Below are positions 8,782 through 16,017 of a stretch of 64,000 bases of DNA, one piece after another. Every line of letters begins with the position of its first letter. The stretch's first letter is position 1. The translations under genes were made by a program, and so were the position numbers. Origin of the DNA: Mongoliimonas terrestris (GTDB taxonomy: Bacteria > Pseudomonadota > Alphaproteobacteria > Rhizobiales > Pleomorphomonadaceae). The stretch spans positions 348,526-412,525 of the forward strand of contig NZ_MSIG01000004.1 of the NCBI RefSeq assembly GCF_001927285.1, given 5' to 3'. The notes beneath the pieces were generated by a model, which was given only the letters and a program-made list of their open reading frames with translations, had not been told where the DNA came from and did no database searches.

Positions 8782-8899
8782 ATCTATCAACCTTCGACTG
8801 TGAAAACGGCGGATTCCCGCGACTTTCATCGAAGGACTCGGGCGCACGGCGCTTATACTCGCGAGTGGCTATGGGTTTACCGAGCCTGTGGACAACCGG

Positions 8900-9589
8900 T
8901 CAGCCCCGGACCGAGAGAATTTCGGACAGGGGCAGTTTGGCGCCGTTCACCGTCAGGAAGGGCTCCTCCGTGGAGGTGTCGATGGCCGTCACCGTGCCGG
9001 TGACCTTGGTGGAGACCGCCACCGCGGCGTCCGTGCTCGACCGTCCGTCCACCGTGATGGAGTAGTTGCCGTCCGGCGCGGCCGACCCGGCGGTGGTGGT
9101 GCCGTCCCACGTGTAGGTGTTCTCGCCCGCCGTCAGGTCCACGGTCTCCGAGTAGACGACCGCGCCCGCCTCGTTGCGGATGGTCACCACGCTGCGCGGC
9201 GCCGCCTCGGCCGGCGACACCTTCCAGAGCGCCTGGCCGTTCTCCAGCTTGGTCACGTCGGCGTTCGCCTCGATCGTCTTGCCGATATAGTTGACGAGGT
9301 TCAGCGCCGAACCGGACACGAGGGCGGCCAGCATGGACTCCAGGTTCCTGTTGGTCTGGATCTGCTGCTCCACCGCGGAAAACTGCACCAGCTGCTCGGT
9401 GAACTTTTCCGCGTCCATCGGCTCCAGCGGGTTCTGCACCCGCAACTGGGTGGTCAACAGCGAGAGGAAGGTCTCGTAGTTGGCCATCACGCTGCTGGTC
9501 GCGGCGTTGGACTTCGACGTGGTCGTGGTGTTCGTCGAAGAGGTGCCGGTGGTGGAGGTTCCGGTGGTGGAGGTCACGTCGGTCGCCAT
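8900..9589 (-). CDS. flgD: Flagellar hook assembly (cap) protein FlgD
   Basis: FlgD is exported and caps the growing hook, chaperoning FlgE polymerisation. The 229-residue protein begins with a Thr/Ser/Asn-rich, unstructured export region (residues 1-30). The conserved FlgD signature follows: FLSLLTTQLRVQNPLEPMDA and FTEQLVQFSAVEQQIQTN. The C-terminal FlgD tudor/Fn-III-like domains end with GAKLPLSEILSV. It starts 33 bp after fliK, so the two hook genes are probably co-transcribed from the sigma-54 promoter upstream of fliK. No hook protein gene flgE is in the window. Confidence 0.94.
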   Translation of the reverse strand: MATDVTSTTGTSTTGTSSTNTTTTSKSNAATSSVMANYETFLSLLTTQLRVQNPLEPMDAEKFTEQLVQFSAVEQQIQTNRNLESMLAALVSGSALNLVNYIGKTIEANADVTKLENGQALWKVSPAEAAPRSVVTIRNEAGAVVYSETVDLTAGENTYTWDGTTTAGSAAPDGNYSITVDGRSSTDAAVAVSTKVTGTVTAIDTSTEEPFLTVNGAKLPLSEILSVRG

Positions 9590-9622
9590 CGGGTCGCGTC
9601 CTTCGGTTCAGGTCCGTTAGGG

Positions 9623-11878
9623 TCAGATCCGCACGTCGAGAAGCGAATCTCGTAGCGGGCGATAGGGGTCGAGGGCCGGGCGGACCGTCCGGTCGTCGGT
9701 GTCGTCCATGCCGCGCGCGCGGCCGCTCTGGTCCTGGCCGTTGCCGGTCGGGTCGTCGCGGCCCTGCCGCGCCTGGCCTTCCCCGCCGCCGTTCTGGCGG
9801 AGCGACAACGACACCGAACCGTCGCGGCTGTCGAAGCCGGCGTCACGCAGCGCCCGTTCCAGCGTGCGCTGGTCGCGGGCGAGAAGCTCCAGCGTGTCGC
9901 GCCGCTCCACGGTCAGGTGGGCGCGGGTCTCGCCGCCCTCACCGATCTCGAGCCGCACGTCCACCCGGCCGAGTTCAGCCGGGTCGAGGCGGATCTGGAA
10001 GCTGGTCTCGCCGGCGCCCGCCTGCTTGGCGATCTCCATGCCGAGCCGTTGCAGCGGCACGGTGATGGCCGGCTGGCCCATGAGGAACGGCATCGCGGGC
10101 GCGCTCGGCGCGGTCCCGCCGTAGGTCTGCGCGGCGCCGAGAATGGCCACCGCCGGCTGGCCTTCCGGCGTGCGCTCCGTGGCACCGTCGGCCCTCAGCC
10201 GGGCCGCAAAGGCAAGCGCGGCGGCGGCAAGCGGCGACGTCTGGCGCTGCTGCGTCCCGGACGGATCCGCAGGGCGGGTGTCGGCGAGGCTGTCGGCGGT
10301 CAGCCTGTCGGTGTCCGTCTTGGCGCGCTGTTCCGGCGGCTGACCGCCCGGCTGCTCGTCTCCGTCCGATCCGGATTCGCCCTCGCCGCCGTCGAAGGCG
10401 GCATCCAGGGCGCTGGCGATGTCGTCGCCTGCCTTGTCAGCCGAGGCGTCCGTCTGGGTCGGCTCGGTCGGCACGGATGCGTCGGAAAGGTCCGCTGCCA
10501 TCGCGTCCACGACCGGGGCCGCCGGGGTTGCCGGCTGCGGCGTCGCGACCGGTACCGGGGAGGCGGCAGTCGCCTGCGGCGTGATGCCCGGCAGCGGTTC
10601 GGCCTTCACCGGACCCGGTGCGGCTTCGACAACAGGCGGCGCGGGCGCGGGCGGCGATGCGGTCGGCTGATCGGGCGGCTCGATCACGGATCCCGCCGCC
10701 ACGGCCACCGGCGGGGTCGGGATCGGCGCATCCCCGTCGACCGGCGCTTCGGCGGGCAGGGCGGCTGTCGCCGGGGCCGGCGTCGTGGGCGGCGCGTTGG
10801 CGACAGCGGCGTCCGGGGCCGGGGAGGCGGTGACTGTCACCGAAATGGCCGTGCCCGTCTCGGCGGCGAGGCGGGCCACGGTCTCGGCAAGGCTTGCCGC
10901 GGCACCGGTCGCCACGACGGGCGCGGAGTAAGCGGGCGGAGCGGTAGGGGCCGGCCCCGTCGGTCCTGGCGCTTCGGCGACGACCGTGCTGCCCGCCGGC
11001 TGCGCGGGCGGCACGAAGCCCGGTATCGCGGGCGACCCCGTCACAATGGTCGGCGACCCGGCAAGGGCGGACGCCGCCGGGACCGGCTTTTCGGATCCCG
11101 TGCCGGCGCTCAGCGCGGCAAGGAGCGCCGCGGTATCGACCGGCGGCGGGACGGCGGGCGTGGAGGAACCACCGGCCGACGCCGCCTCGACGTCGCCCGC
11201 CACACCCTCGAGCCCCGCGCCCTCGGCCGTCACGACAGGGCTTCCGGCGGACGCCGTCGCCGGCTTCTCCTCACCGTTGAGCTGACGGACGGGCTCCGGC
11301 TCCGGATCCGGCGCCGTGGTCTTTTCCTTCAAGGCGCCGAGCAGTGCCGCCGCAAAGGCTTCCGCCGCCCGCGACAGGGGGGAGGCCACGTCCGGGGGGG
11401 TGCTCTGGCCGCTGACGGGCGACGCGAGGGCGTCGTCCGTCTCGGCGCCCGCCGTCTCGATCGGCGTCGCGGCGGGGAAGGGAGGAACGGCAAGCGGCGG
11501 TCCGGAAACCGTCGGCGTGACCGGACCGGCCAGCGCCGGGTCCGGGGCTTGCGCCACGACCTCGTCGCCGGGCGCCACGCCTTCCGTCGAAACCTCTTCA
11601 GCACCAAACGGTTCGGCCGGGCCGTCCACCTCCGCCGCGCCGTTCGCGGCCAGGAAGGAGAGGGCGGCGAACAGCGTTGCGTCCGGGCCGGCCGCTCCGT
11701 CCGGCGCGGCAGCGGCGGTGCCGGCTGCGGCCGAAGGCGCGTCGGACAGGCTCTGGAGCGCCTTCAACAGGCCGGAGAAGGCCGTCTGATCGGCCGGCGC
11801 GTCGGCGGTCGCCGGCAGCGGGAAGACCTGCATGGCGGGCTGGACGGTGAGAGACGGCAGGAACGCGGGTTCAGACAT
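9623..11878 (-). CDS. fliK: Flagellar hook-length control protein FliK
   Basis: FliK is the secreted ruler that stops hook growth and switches export specificity. The 751-residue product is long, with a very Pro/Ala/Thr-rich low-complexity region (residues about 1-530) that is typical of rulers. A compact C-terminal FliK domain follows, with FQIRLDPAELGRVDVRLEIG and LELLARDQRTLERALRDAGF, and the tail is acidic and Gly-rich. An upstream TTG (11899) in frame is possible, but the predicted sigma-54 transcript would start only a few bases before it. ATG 11878 (MSEPAFLPSLTVQ) is therefore chosen. flgD follows 33 bp downstream. Confidence 0.88.
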   Translation of the reverse strand: MSEPAFLPSLTVQPAMQVFPLPATADAPADQTAFSGLLKALQSLSDAPSAAAGTAAAAPDGAAGPDATLFAALSFLAANGAAEVDGPAEPFGAEEVSTEGVAPGDEVVAQAPDPALAGPVTPTVSGPPLAVPPFPAATPIETAGAETDDALASPVSGQSTPPDVASPLSRAAEAFAAALLGALKEKTTAPDPEPEPVRQLNGEEKPATASAGSPVVTAEGAGLEGVAGDVEAASAGGSSTPAVPPPVDTAALLAALSAGTGSEKPVPAASALAGSPTIVTGSPAIPGFVPPAQPAGSTVVAEAPGPTGPAPTAPPAYSAPVVATGAAASLAETVARLAAETGTAISVTVTASPAPDAAVANAPPTTPAPATAALPAEAPVDGDAPIPTPPVAVAAGSVIEPPDQPTASPPAPAPPVVEAAPGPVKAEPLPGITPQATAASPVPVATPQPATPAAPVVDAMAADLSDASVPTEPTQTDASADKAGDDIASALDAAFDGGEGESGSDGDEQPGGQPPEQRAKTDTDRLTADSLADTRPADPSGTQQRQTSPLAAAALAFAARLRADGATERTPEGQPAVAILGAAQTYGGTAPSAPAMPFLMGQPAITVPLQRLGMEIAKQAGAGETSFQIRLDPAELGRVDVRLEIGEGGETRAHLTVERRDTLELLARDQRTLERALRDAGFDSRDGSVSLSLRQNGGGEGQARQGRDDPTGNGQDQSGRARGMDDTDDRTVRPALDPYRPLRDSLLDVRI

Positions 11879-11913
11879 GGCATTGGGAACTCGGTACAAG
11901 CAGCCAAGCGAGG

Positions 11914-11929
11914 AGCAAGGAGCGGGCCA
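11914..11929 (-). promoter_or_regulatory. Sigma-54 promoter upstream of fliK-flgD
   Basis: On the minus strand the site reads TGGCCCG-CTCC-TTGCT, matching the -24/-12 consensus TGGCACG-N4-TTGC(A/T) with one mismatch and exact GG-to-GC spacing. The predicted transcript start falls about 25 nt before the fliK ATG. FlbD, the matching sigma-54 activator, is encoded in this window. Hook genes are sigma-54/FlbD targets in Caulobacter. Confidence 0.72.
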
Positions 11930-12020
11930 CCCGCAGATCTGGCAGCTTCGCGGTGACAGAGGCTTGTTTTTTGGCTAGGTTTCGCCCAGCTACGGTCGAC
12001 GCGGGGGGCGACTCCCGTCC

Positions 12021-12182
12021 CGGCACCCGGCAGGGGGTGCCGAGGCGTCGGCAAAGCTTGCCGATGAGGCCCCTGGCGGGCCGCCGGCAAAGGCAGGGAT
12101 GCCGTTCGGCAACCGACCGGAGGTTAGCGTGAGGAACGGACACCGGTCCGTTCCATTCAAGACGGCCGGGCTTGCCCGGTCG
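12021..12182 (+). other. Run of five hairpins in the mnmA leader
   Basis: The 321-bp fliK-mnmA gap contains consecutive perfect stems: CGGCACCC/GGGTGCCG (12021-12042), TCGGCAA/TTGCCGA (12048-12064), GGCCC/GGGCC (12068-12082), GGAACGGAC/GTCCGTTCC (12133-12154) and CCGGGC/GCCCGG (12166-12179). None has a clear U-tail. They could be a structured 5' leader of mnmA, a terminator cluster for divergent transcripts or simply GC-rich background. No known riboswitch was recognised. Confidence 0.3.
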
Positions 12183-12199
12183 GGAGCGGGAGCCGCCAG

Positions 12200-13390
12200 A
12201 TGCTGAATTCACTCGATCTCCCGGGTCGGCCGGAAGACACCCGCGTCGTCGTGGCGATGTCGGGCGGCGTGGATTCGTCGGTGGTGGCCGGGCTCCTGAA
12301 GCGTGAGGGCTACGACGTGGTCGGCGTCACGCTGCAGCTCTACGACCACGGCGAGGCGACCCACCGCAAGGGCGCCTGCTGTGCCGGCCAGGACATCCAC
12401 GACGCCCGTCAGGTGGCGGCGAGCCTCGGCATCCCGCACTACGTGCTCGACTACGAGTCGCGCTTCCGCGACCAGGTGATCGACCGCTTCGCCGAAAGCT
12501 ACATGGCCGGCGAAACGCCCATCCCGTGCGTCGCCTGCAACCAGACCGTGAAGTTCTCCGACCTTCTGGACACCGCCCGCCAGCTCGGCGCCGCCGCCCT
12601 GGCGACCGGCCATTACGTGCGCTCCGGCCTGACACCGTCCGGCCGCCGGGCGCTCTACCGGCCGGTCGATCTCGACCGCGACCAGAGCTACTTCCTGTTC
12701 GCGACAACGCCGGAACAACTGGACTACATCCGCTTCCCCCTCGGCGGCCTCTCCAAGCCGGAGGTGCGCGATCTTGCCCGCGCGTTCGGCCTCGTGGTCG
12801 CCGACAAGCACGACAGCCAGGACATCTGCTTCGTGCCGCAGGGCAAGTACGCGGACGTGATCGAGAAGCTGAAGCCGGCGGCCGCGTCCGGCGGCGAGAT
12901 CGTGCACGTGGACGGCCGCGTGCTCGGCCGGCACGACGGCATCATCCACTACACGGTCGGCCAGCGCCGCGGCCTCGGCGTCGCCACCGGCGAGCCGCTC
13001 TTCGTCGTTCGCCTGGACGCGGCGGCCCGGCGCGTTGTCGTCGGCCCGCGCGAGGCGCTGATGACCCGCCGGCTGTCGCTCCGCGACGTCAACTGGATCG
13101 GCGACGGCGCGCTTCAGGACCTGCCGGCCGACGGCCTGCCGATCTGGGCGAAGGTCCGCTCCAGCCGCCCGCCGCAGCCCGCCGTCCTGAACGGCGGGCC
13201 CGACGGGGTCTCCGTCGATCTGGTGGAGGGCGAGCTCGGCGTCGCGCCGGGCCAGGCCTGCGTCTTCTACGACGGCGTCGGCGAGGCCTCCCGCGTGCTC
13301 GGCGGCGGCTTCATTCGCGCGACACTGCGGGATGGAAGAATGGCCGCACCGCGCACGCTGGCGGAACCAAAGACCTTGGCCGCCGGTTGA
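12200..13390 (+). CDS. mnmA: tRNA-specific 2-thiouridylase MnmA
   Basis: MnmA installs the 2-thio group on U34 of tRNA Lys, Glu and Gln, using sulfur relayed to its catalytic cysteine and ATP for adenylation. The 396-residue protein shows the PP-loop [20 protein letters not shown] (about residues 17-36), the [14 protein letters not shown] motif, the nucleophile-containing [11 protein letters not shown] and the second catalytic cysteine in [13 protein letters not shown]. The C-terminal barrel follows with [12 protein letters not shown]. Length matches the alphaproteobacterial family. It is divergent from fliK and followed 39 bp later by the PmtA-like gene. Confidence 0.96.
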   Translation: MLNSLDLPGRPEDTRVVVAMSGGVDSSVVAGLLKREGYDVVGVTLQLYDHGEATHRKGACCAGQDIHDARQVAASLGIPHYVLDYESRFRDQVIDRFAESYMAGETPIPCVACNQTVKFSDLLDTARQLGAAALATGHYVRSGLTPSGRRALYRPVDLDRDQSYFLFATTPEQLDYIRFPLGGLSKPEVRDLARAFGLVVADKHDSQDICFVPQGKYADVIEKLKPAAASGGEIVHVDGRVLGRHDGIIHYTVGQRRGLGVATGEPLFVVRLDAAARRVVVGPREALMTRRLSLRDVNWIGDGALQDLPADGLPIWAKVRSSRPPQPAVLNGGPDGVSVDLVEGELGVAPGQACVFYDGVGEASRVLGGGFIRATLRDGRMAAPRTLAEPKTLAAG

Positions 13391-13429
13391 GTCCTTGCCG
13401 TCGATAACGGACAGAACGGGGGAGACGTC

Positions 13430-14107
13430 ATGACCGACGACCGGGCGCACACGGCTGAGAAAAGTGGAACCGCCGTCGCGACCGCCATGCGCGCCACCGA
13501 CGTCATCGCGGCCTACGCCCGCTGGGCCCCGATCTACGACGTGGTGTTCGGCCGCATCATGGAGTCTTCCCGGCGCGCCGCCGTGGCGGCCCTCCCGCCC
13601 GACACCCGGCGCGTGCTCGAGGTCGGCGTCGGCACCGGCATCTCGCTGCCGGACTACCCGTCCTCCGTCCGCGTCACCGGGATCGACCTCTCGCCGGACA
13701 TGCTGGCCAAGGCGCGCCAACGGATCGCCGCCGAGAAGCTGACCAACGTCGAGGCCATCCTGGAGATGGACGCGGCGCGGCTTGAGTTCGCCGACGACGC
13801 CTTCGACTGCGCCATGGCCATGTACGTCATGACCGTGGTGCCGGATCCCGCCCGGGTCATGTCGGAGATGCGCCGCATCGTGCGGCCGGGCGGGCGCATT
13901 CTGGCGGTCAGCCATTTCGCACCGGAAAGTGGGGTTCGCGCCCGGATCGGCGGCCTGTTGTCGCCCATGGGCCGGCTGCTCGGCTGGAACACCACCATCC
14001 GGGCGTCGACCCTCGCGGCCCTTCCGGGCGTCCGCCTGCTCTCCAACAGGGCCGCCGGTCTCGGCGGATTCTATCGCCTGCTGGAGTTCGAGGTTGCGAA
14101 GGTCTGA
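13430..14107 (+). CDS. pmtA: PmtA-type phosphatidylethanolamine N-methyltransferase (SAM-dependent)
   Basis: A 225-residue class I SAM methyltransferase. The nucleotide-binding motif VLEVGVGTGISLPDYP (near residues 63-78), the acidic loop GIDLSPDMLAKARQRI and the post-I motif region FDCAMAMYVMTVVPDPARVM are present. The sequence style (YARWAPIYDVVFG at the N-terminus) is that of Rhodobacter-type PmtA, which methylates phosphatidylethanolamine stepwise to phosphatidylcholine, a common lipid in host-associated and photosynthetic alphaproteobacteria. Substrate assignment is by family resemblance only; a quinone or other small-molecule methyltransferase cannot be excluded. It is probably co-transcribed with mnmA. 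Confidence 0.75.
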   Translation: MTDDRAHTAEKSGTAVATAMRATDVIAAYARWAPIYDVVFGRIMESSRRAAVAALPPDTRRVLEVGVGTGISLPDYPSSVRVTGIDLSPDMLAKARQRIAAEKLTNVEAILEMDAARLEFADDAFDCAMAMYVMTVVPDPARVMSEMRRIVRPGGRILAVSHFAPESGVRARIGGLLSPMGRLLGWNTTIRASTLAALPGVRLLSNRAAGLGGFYRLLEFEVAKV

Positions 14108-14180
14108 TGCAATCAGGGCATCGGAAATTGCGCGGTAACCGCTAAAAGTTACCATCTATAATCAAGTTCGACCTATTCCT

Positions 14181-14209
14181 TTGACATTAAAACGTACACA
14201 AGCGATACT
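14181..14209 (+). promoter_or_regulatory. Sigma-70-type promoter of the lacI-family gene
   Basis: TTGACA (14181-14186) and GATACT (14204-14209) are separated by exactly 17 bp within an AT-rich stretch. The predicted start near 14216 gives a very short leader to the GTG at 14239. Both hexamers are close to consensus, which is unusual in this GC-rich sequence. Confidence 0.65.
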
Positions 14210-14238
14210 CGTTTCCAGTGTGAAGTCATTGTACTCGC

Positions 14239-15330
14239 GTGCTGGTTATGATTGTGTCCCGATCTCCATCTGAACGTCCAAGCTCCAACCGGGTCCGCAT
14301 CGTCGACGTTGCCGCGGCTGCGGGCGTCTCGATCGCGACTGTTTCGAAGGCCCTGAACGGCTCCGGCCGGATGGCCCCCGAGACGCGCGAACGCGTACGG
14401 CGGATTGCGTCCGAGCTGGAGTTCCGGCCGAACGTGATGGCTCGGGCCCTGCTCAGCCGGCGCAGTTTCACCATCGGCCTTCTCGCGGGTGATCCGGACG
14501 GCAGCATCAGCATGCCGGTCGCCCGCGGCGTGGCGGAGGCCACCCTCGCCGACGGCGTGTCGGTCTTCTACTGCGCCGCCAGCCACGATCCGACCGTCGC
14601 CCGCAAGCATGTGGAGGCGATGCTGGACAAGCACGTGGACGGCCTCCTGGTCGTCGGCGAAGCGCTTGAGGCGCCCTTTCCGATCGATCTGTCCGCACTC
14701 GCACTCCCAGTCGTCCACGTCCTGTCGGCCGGACCCCCGGACGGCATCGTGTTCGCGCCGGACGAGGGCGAGGCCTTCCGCCGGACGCTGCAAGACCTCA
14801 GGACGGCCGGGCGGCAGCGGCCTGTCTACCTCGCTGGACCGTCCGAATCCGTTGCCTGCCGTCAGCGGGCGCTGGCGTTCCGCGCGGCGGCCGGCTGGGA
14901 TGCGCCGGTGCTCTTCGGCGCCGTCTCCGAACTTTGGGGCCGCATGGAGGTCGACCGGCTCTGGCAGTCGGTCGAACATCTGCCCGACGCCGTCCTCTGC
15001 GGGGCCACGCCCATCGCCCAGGGCGCTCTCGCTGCCCTGGCCGAGCACGGGGTCCGGGTGCCGGCGGATGTGGCGGTGGCGACCTTCGGGGACGGTGACC
15101 CGCCGCCCCATGTGACGCTGATGGATCCCGACCTGGAAGCCCTCGGCGCCGCTGCCGCCCGCGCCCTCCTGGAGATGATCGGCGAGACGGAGGTCCGCCC
15201 GGGCCGCTACCTCCTGCCGTGCCGCATCGTGCCACCCGGCGCGGCCTGCAACACGGCCTCCGGCGGCGCCGTTCAGGACGTCACCGCCAGATCCCCGGGC
15301 GATCGAAGAGGCGCTCCGTCTGTCGCTTGA
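14239..15330 (+). CDS. LacI/GalR-family transcriptional regulator
   Basis: A 363-residue repressor-type protein. An N-terminal helix-turn-helix, VRIVDVAAAAGVSIATVSKA (about residues 20-40), and the hinge segment (RVRRIASELEFRPNVMARAL) precede a periplasmic-binding-protein-like effector domain of about 270 residues. It most likely binds a sugar or nucleoside, but the effector cannot be told from sequence. No sugar gene adjoins it: upstream is pmtA and downstream a tRNA gene, so it is an orphan whose targets lie elsewhere. GTG 14239 is used; ATG 14248 (MIVSRSPSERP) is an alternative and neither has a clear ribosome-binding site. Confidence 0.88.
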   Translation: MLVMIVSRSPSERPSSNRVRIVDVAAAAGVSIATVSKALNGSGRMAPETRERVRRIASELEFRPNVMARALLSRRSFTIGLLAGDPDGSISMPVARGVAEATLADGVSVFYCAASHDPTVARKHVEAMLDKHVDGLLVVGEALEAPFPIDLSALALPVVHVLSAGPPDGIVFAPDEGEAFRRTLQDLRTAGRQRPVYLAGPSESVACRQRALAFRAAAGWDAPVLFGAVSELWGRMEVDRLWQSVEHLPDAVLCGATPIAQGALAALAEHGVRVPADVAVATFGDGDPPPHVTLMDPDLEALGAAAARALLEMIGETEVRPGRYLLPCRIVPPGAACNTASGGAVQDVTARSPGDRRGAPSVA

Positions 15331-15401
15331 CAGGCCCGCCGGCAGGACCTTATACCGACAGCGCTTCGGACGAACGGCCACGGTGTCCTCGTCCCGGCGA
15401 C

Positions 15402-15478
15402 AGCAGAGTAGCTCAGGTGGTTAGAGCGACGGACTCATAACCCGTAGGTCGGCGGTTCGAATCCGCCCTCTGCTACCA
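15402..15478 (+). tRNA. tRNA with CAT anticodon (tRNA-Met, elongator type)
   Basis: The 77-nt cloverleaf folds with acceptor AGCAGAG/CTCTGCT, D stem GCTC/GAGC, anticodon loop CTCATAA (anticodon CAT), T arm GGCGG-TTCGAAT-CCGCC, and encoded A-CCA. The anticodon stem ACGGA/CCCGT contains an A-C mismatch at the loop-closing pair. It lacks the three G-C pairs and the unpaired first base of initiator tRNA, so elongator Met is most likely. A lysidine-modified tRNA-Ile (CAU) cannot be fully excluded. Confidence 0.9.
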
Positions 15479-15529
15479 TCCCTCACAAAGCGTCCGATCA
15501 GCGAGCCGGCACCCGGCGACAGGACCGCG

Positions 15530-15554
15530 GGGTCTCAATCGCGCGCGGAGACCC
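15530..15554 (+). promoter_or_regulatory. Hairpin overlapping the yjbQ ribosome-binding site
   Basis: GGGTCTC (15530-15536) pairs perfectly with GAGACCC (15548-15554). The right arm overlaps the only Shine-Dalgarno-like GGAG (15547-15550), located 7 bp before the yjbQ ATG. The fold could mask the ribosome-binding site; this is inference from base pairing only. Confidence 0.35.
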
Positions 15555-15557
15555 GTT

Positions 15558-15977
15558 ATGCGGCAGGCGATCCACACGCTCCACGTCGACACCCGCGGCA
15601 AGGGCCTCGTGGAGATCACCCGCCCACTCCTGGCGTTCGTCGCGGGTCAGGGCATCGCCACCGGTCTCCTGACGGCCTACTGCCGCCACACCTCCGCGTC
15701 GCTTCTCATCCAGGAGAACGCCGATCCGGACGTGCGCACCGACCTTGACACCTTCTTCGCCGCCATCGCCCCCGAGGACCCGGGCCGCTACATCCACGCC
15801 GACGAGGGTCCGGACGACATGCCGGCGCATATCCGCGCGGCGCTCACCGCCGTCCAGGTCTCCATCCCGGTCGCCGACGGCCGGCCGGTGCTCGGCACCT
15901 GGCAGGGGCTCTATCTGTTCGAGCACCGCAGCCGTCCGCACCGCCGGGAGGTGGTTCTCCATCTGATCGGCGAATGA
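15558..15977 (+). CDS. yjbQ: YjbQ/UPF0047 family protein
   Basis: A 139-residue cytoplasmic protein of the widespread UPF0047 family (YjbQ in E. coli), whose members form trimers and have weak thiamine-phosphate synthase activity; the physiological role is unsettled. The hallmark segments are visible: GLLTAYCRHTSASLLIQENA with the conserved His near residue 44, then YIHADEGPDDMPAHIRAAL with two further metal-site residues, and GTWQGLYLFEHR near the C-terminus. Length fits the family. It stands alone between the tRNA gene and a convergent S10 peptidase gene. Confidence 0.88.
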   Translation: MRQAIHTLHVDTRGKGLVEITRPLLAFVAGQGIATGLLTAYCRHTSASLLIQENADPDVRTDLDTFFAAIAPEDPGRYIHADEGPDDMPAHIRAALTAVQVSIPVADGRPVLGTWQGLYLFEHRSRPHRREVVLHLIGE

Positions 15978-16017
15978 CGCCGCACCGGGACAACCGGCAA
16001 CGCGCGGCCTGTCGCCA

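Noticed and set aside
9917..11956. A 679-codon plus-strand open frame opposite fliK
   Set aside because: Its composition is Arg/Gly-rich repeats mirroring the Pro/Ala-rich fliK ruler region; no homology was recognised.
12021..12182. A known riboswitch upstream of mnmA
   Set aside because: The hairpins do not match any riboswitch consensus I can recall, and mnmA is not a usual riboswitch target.
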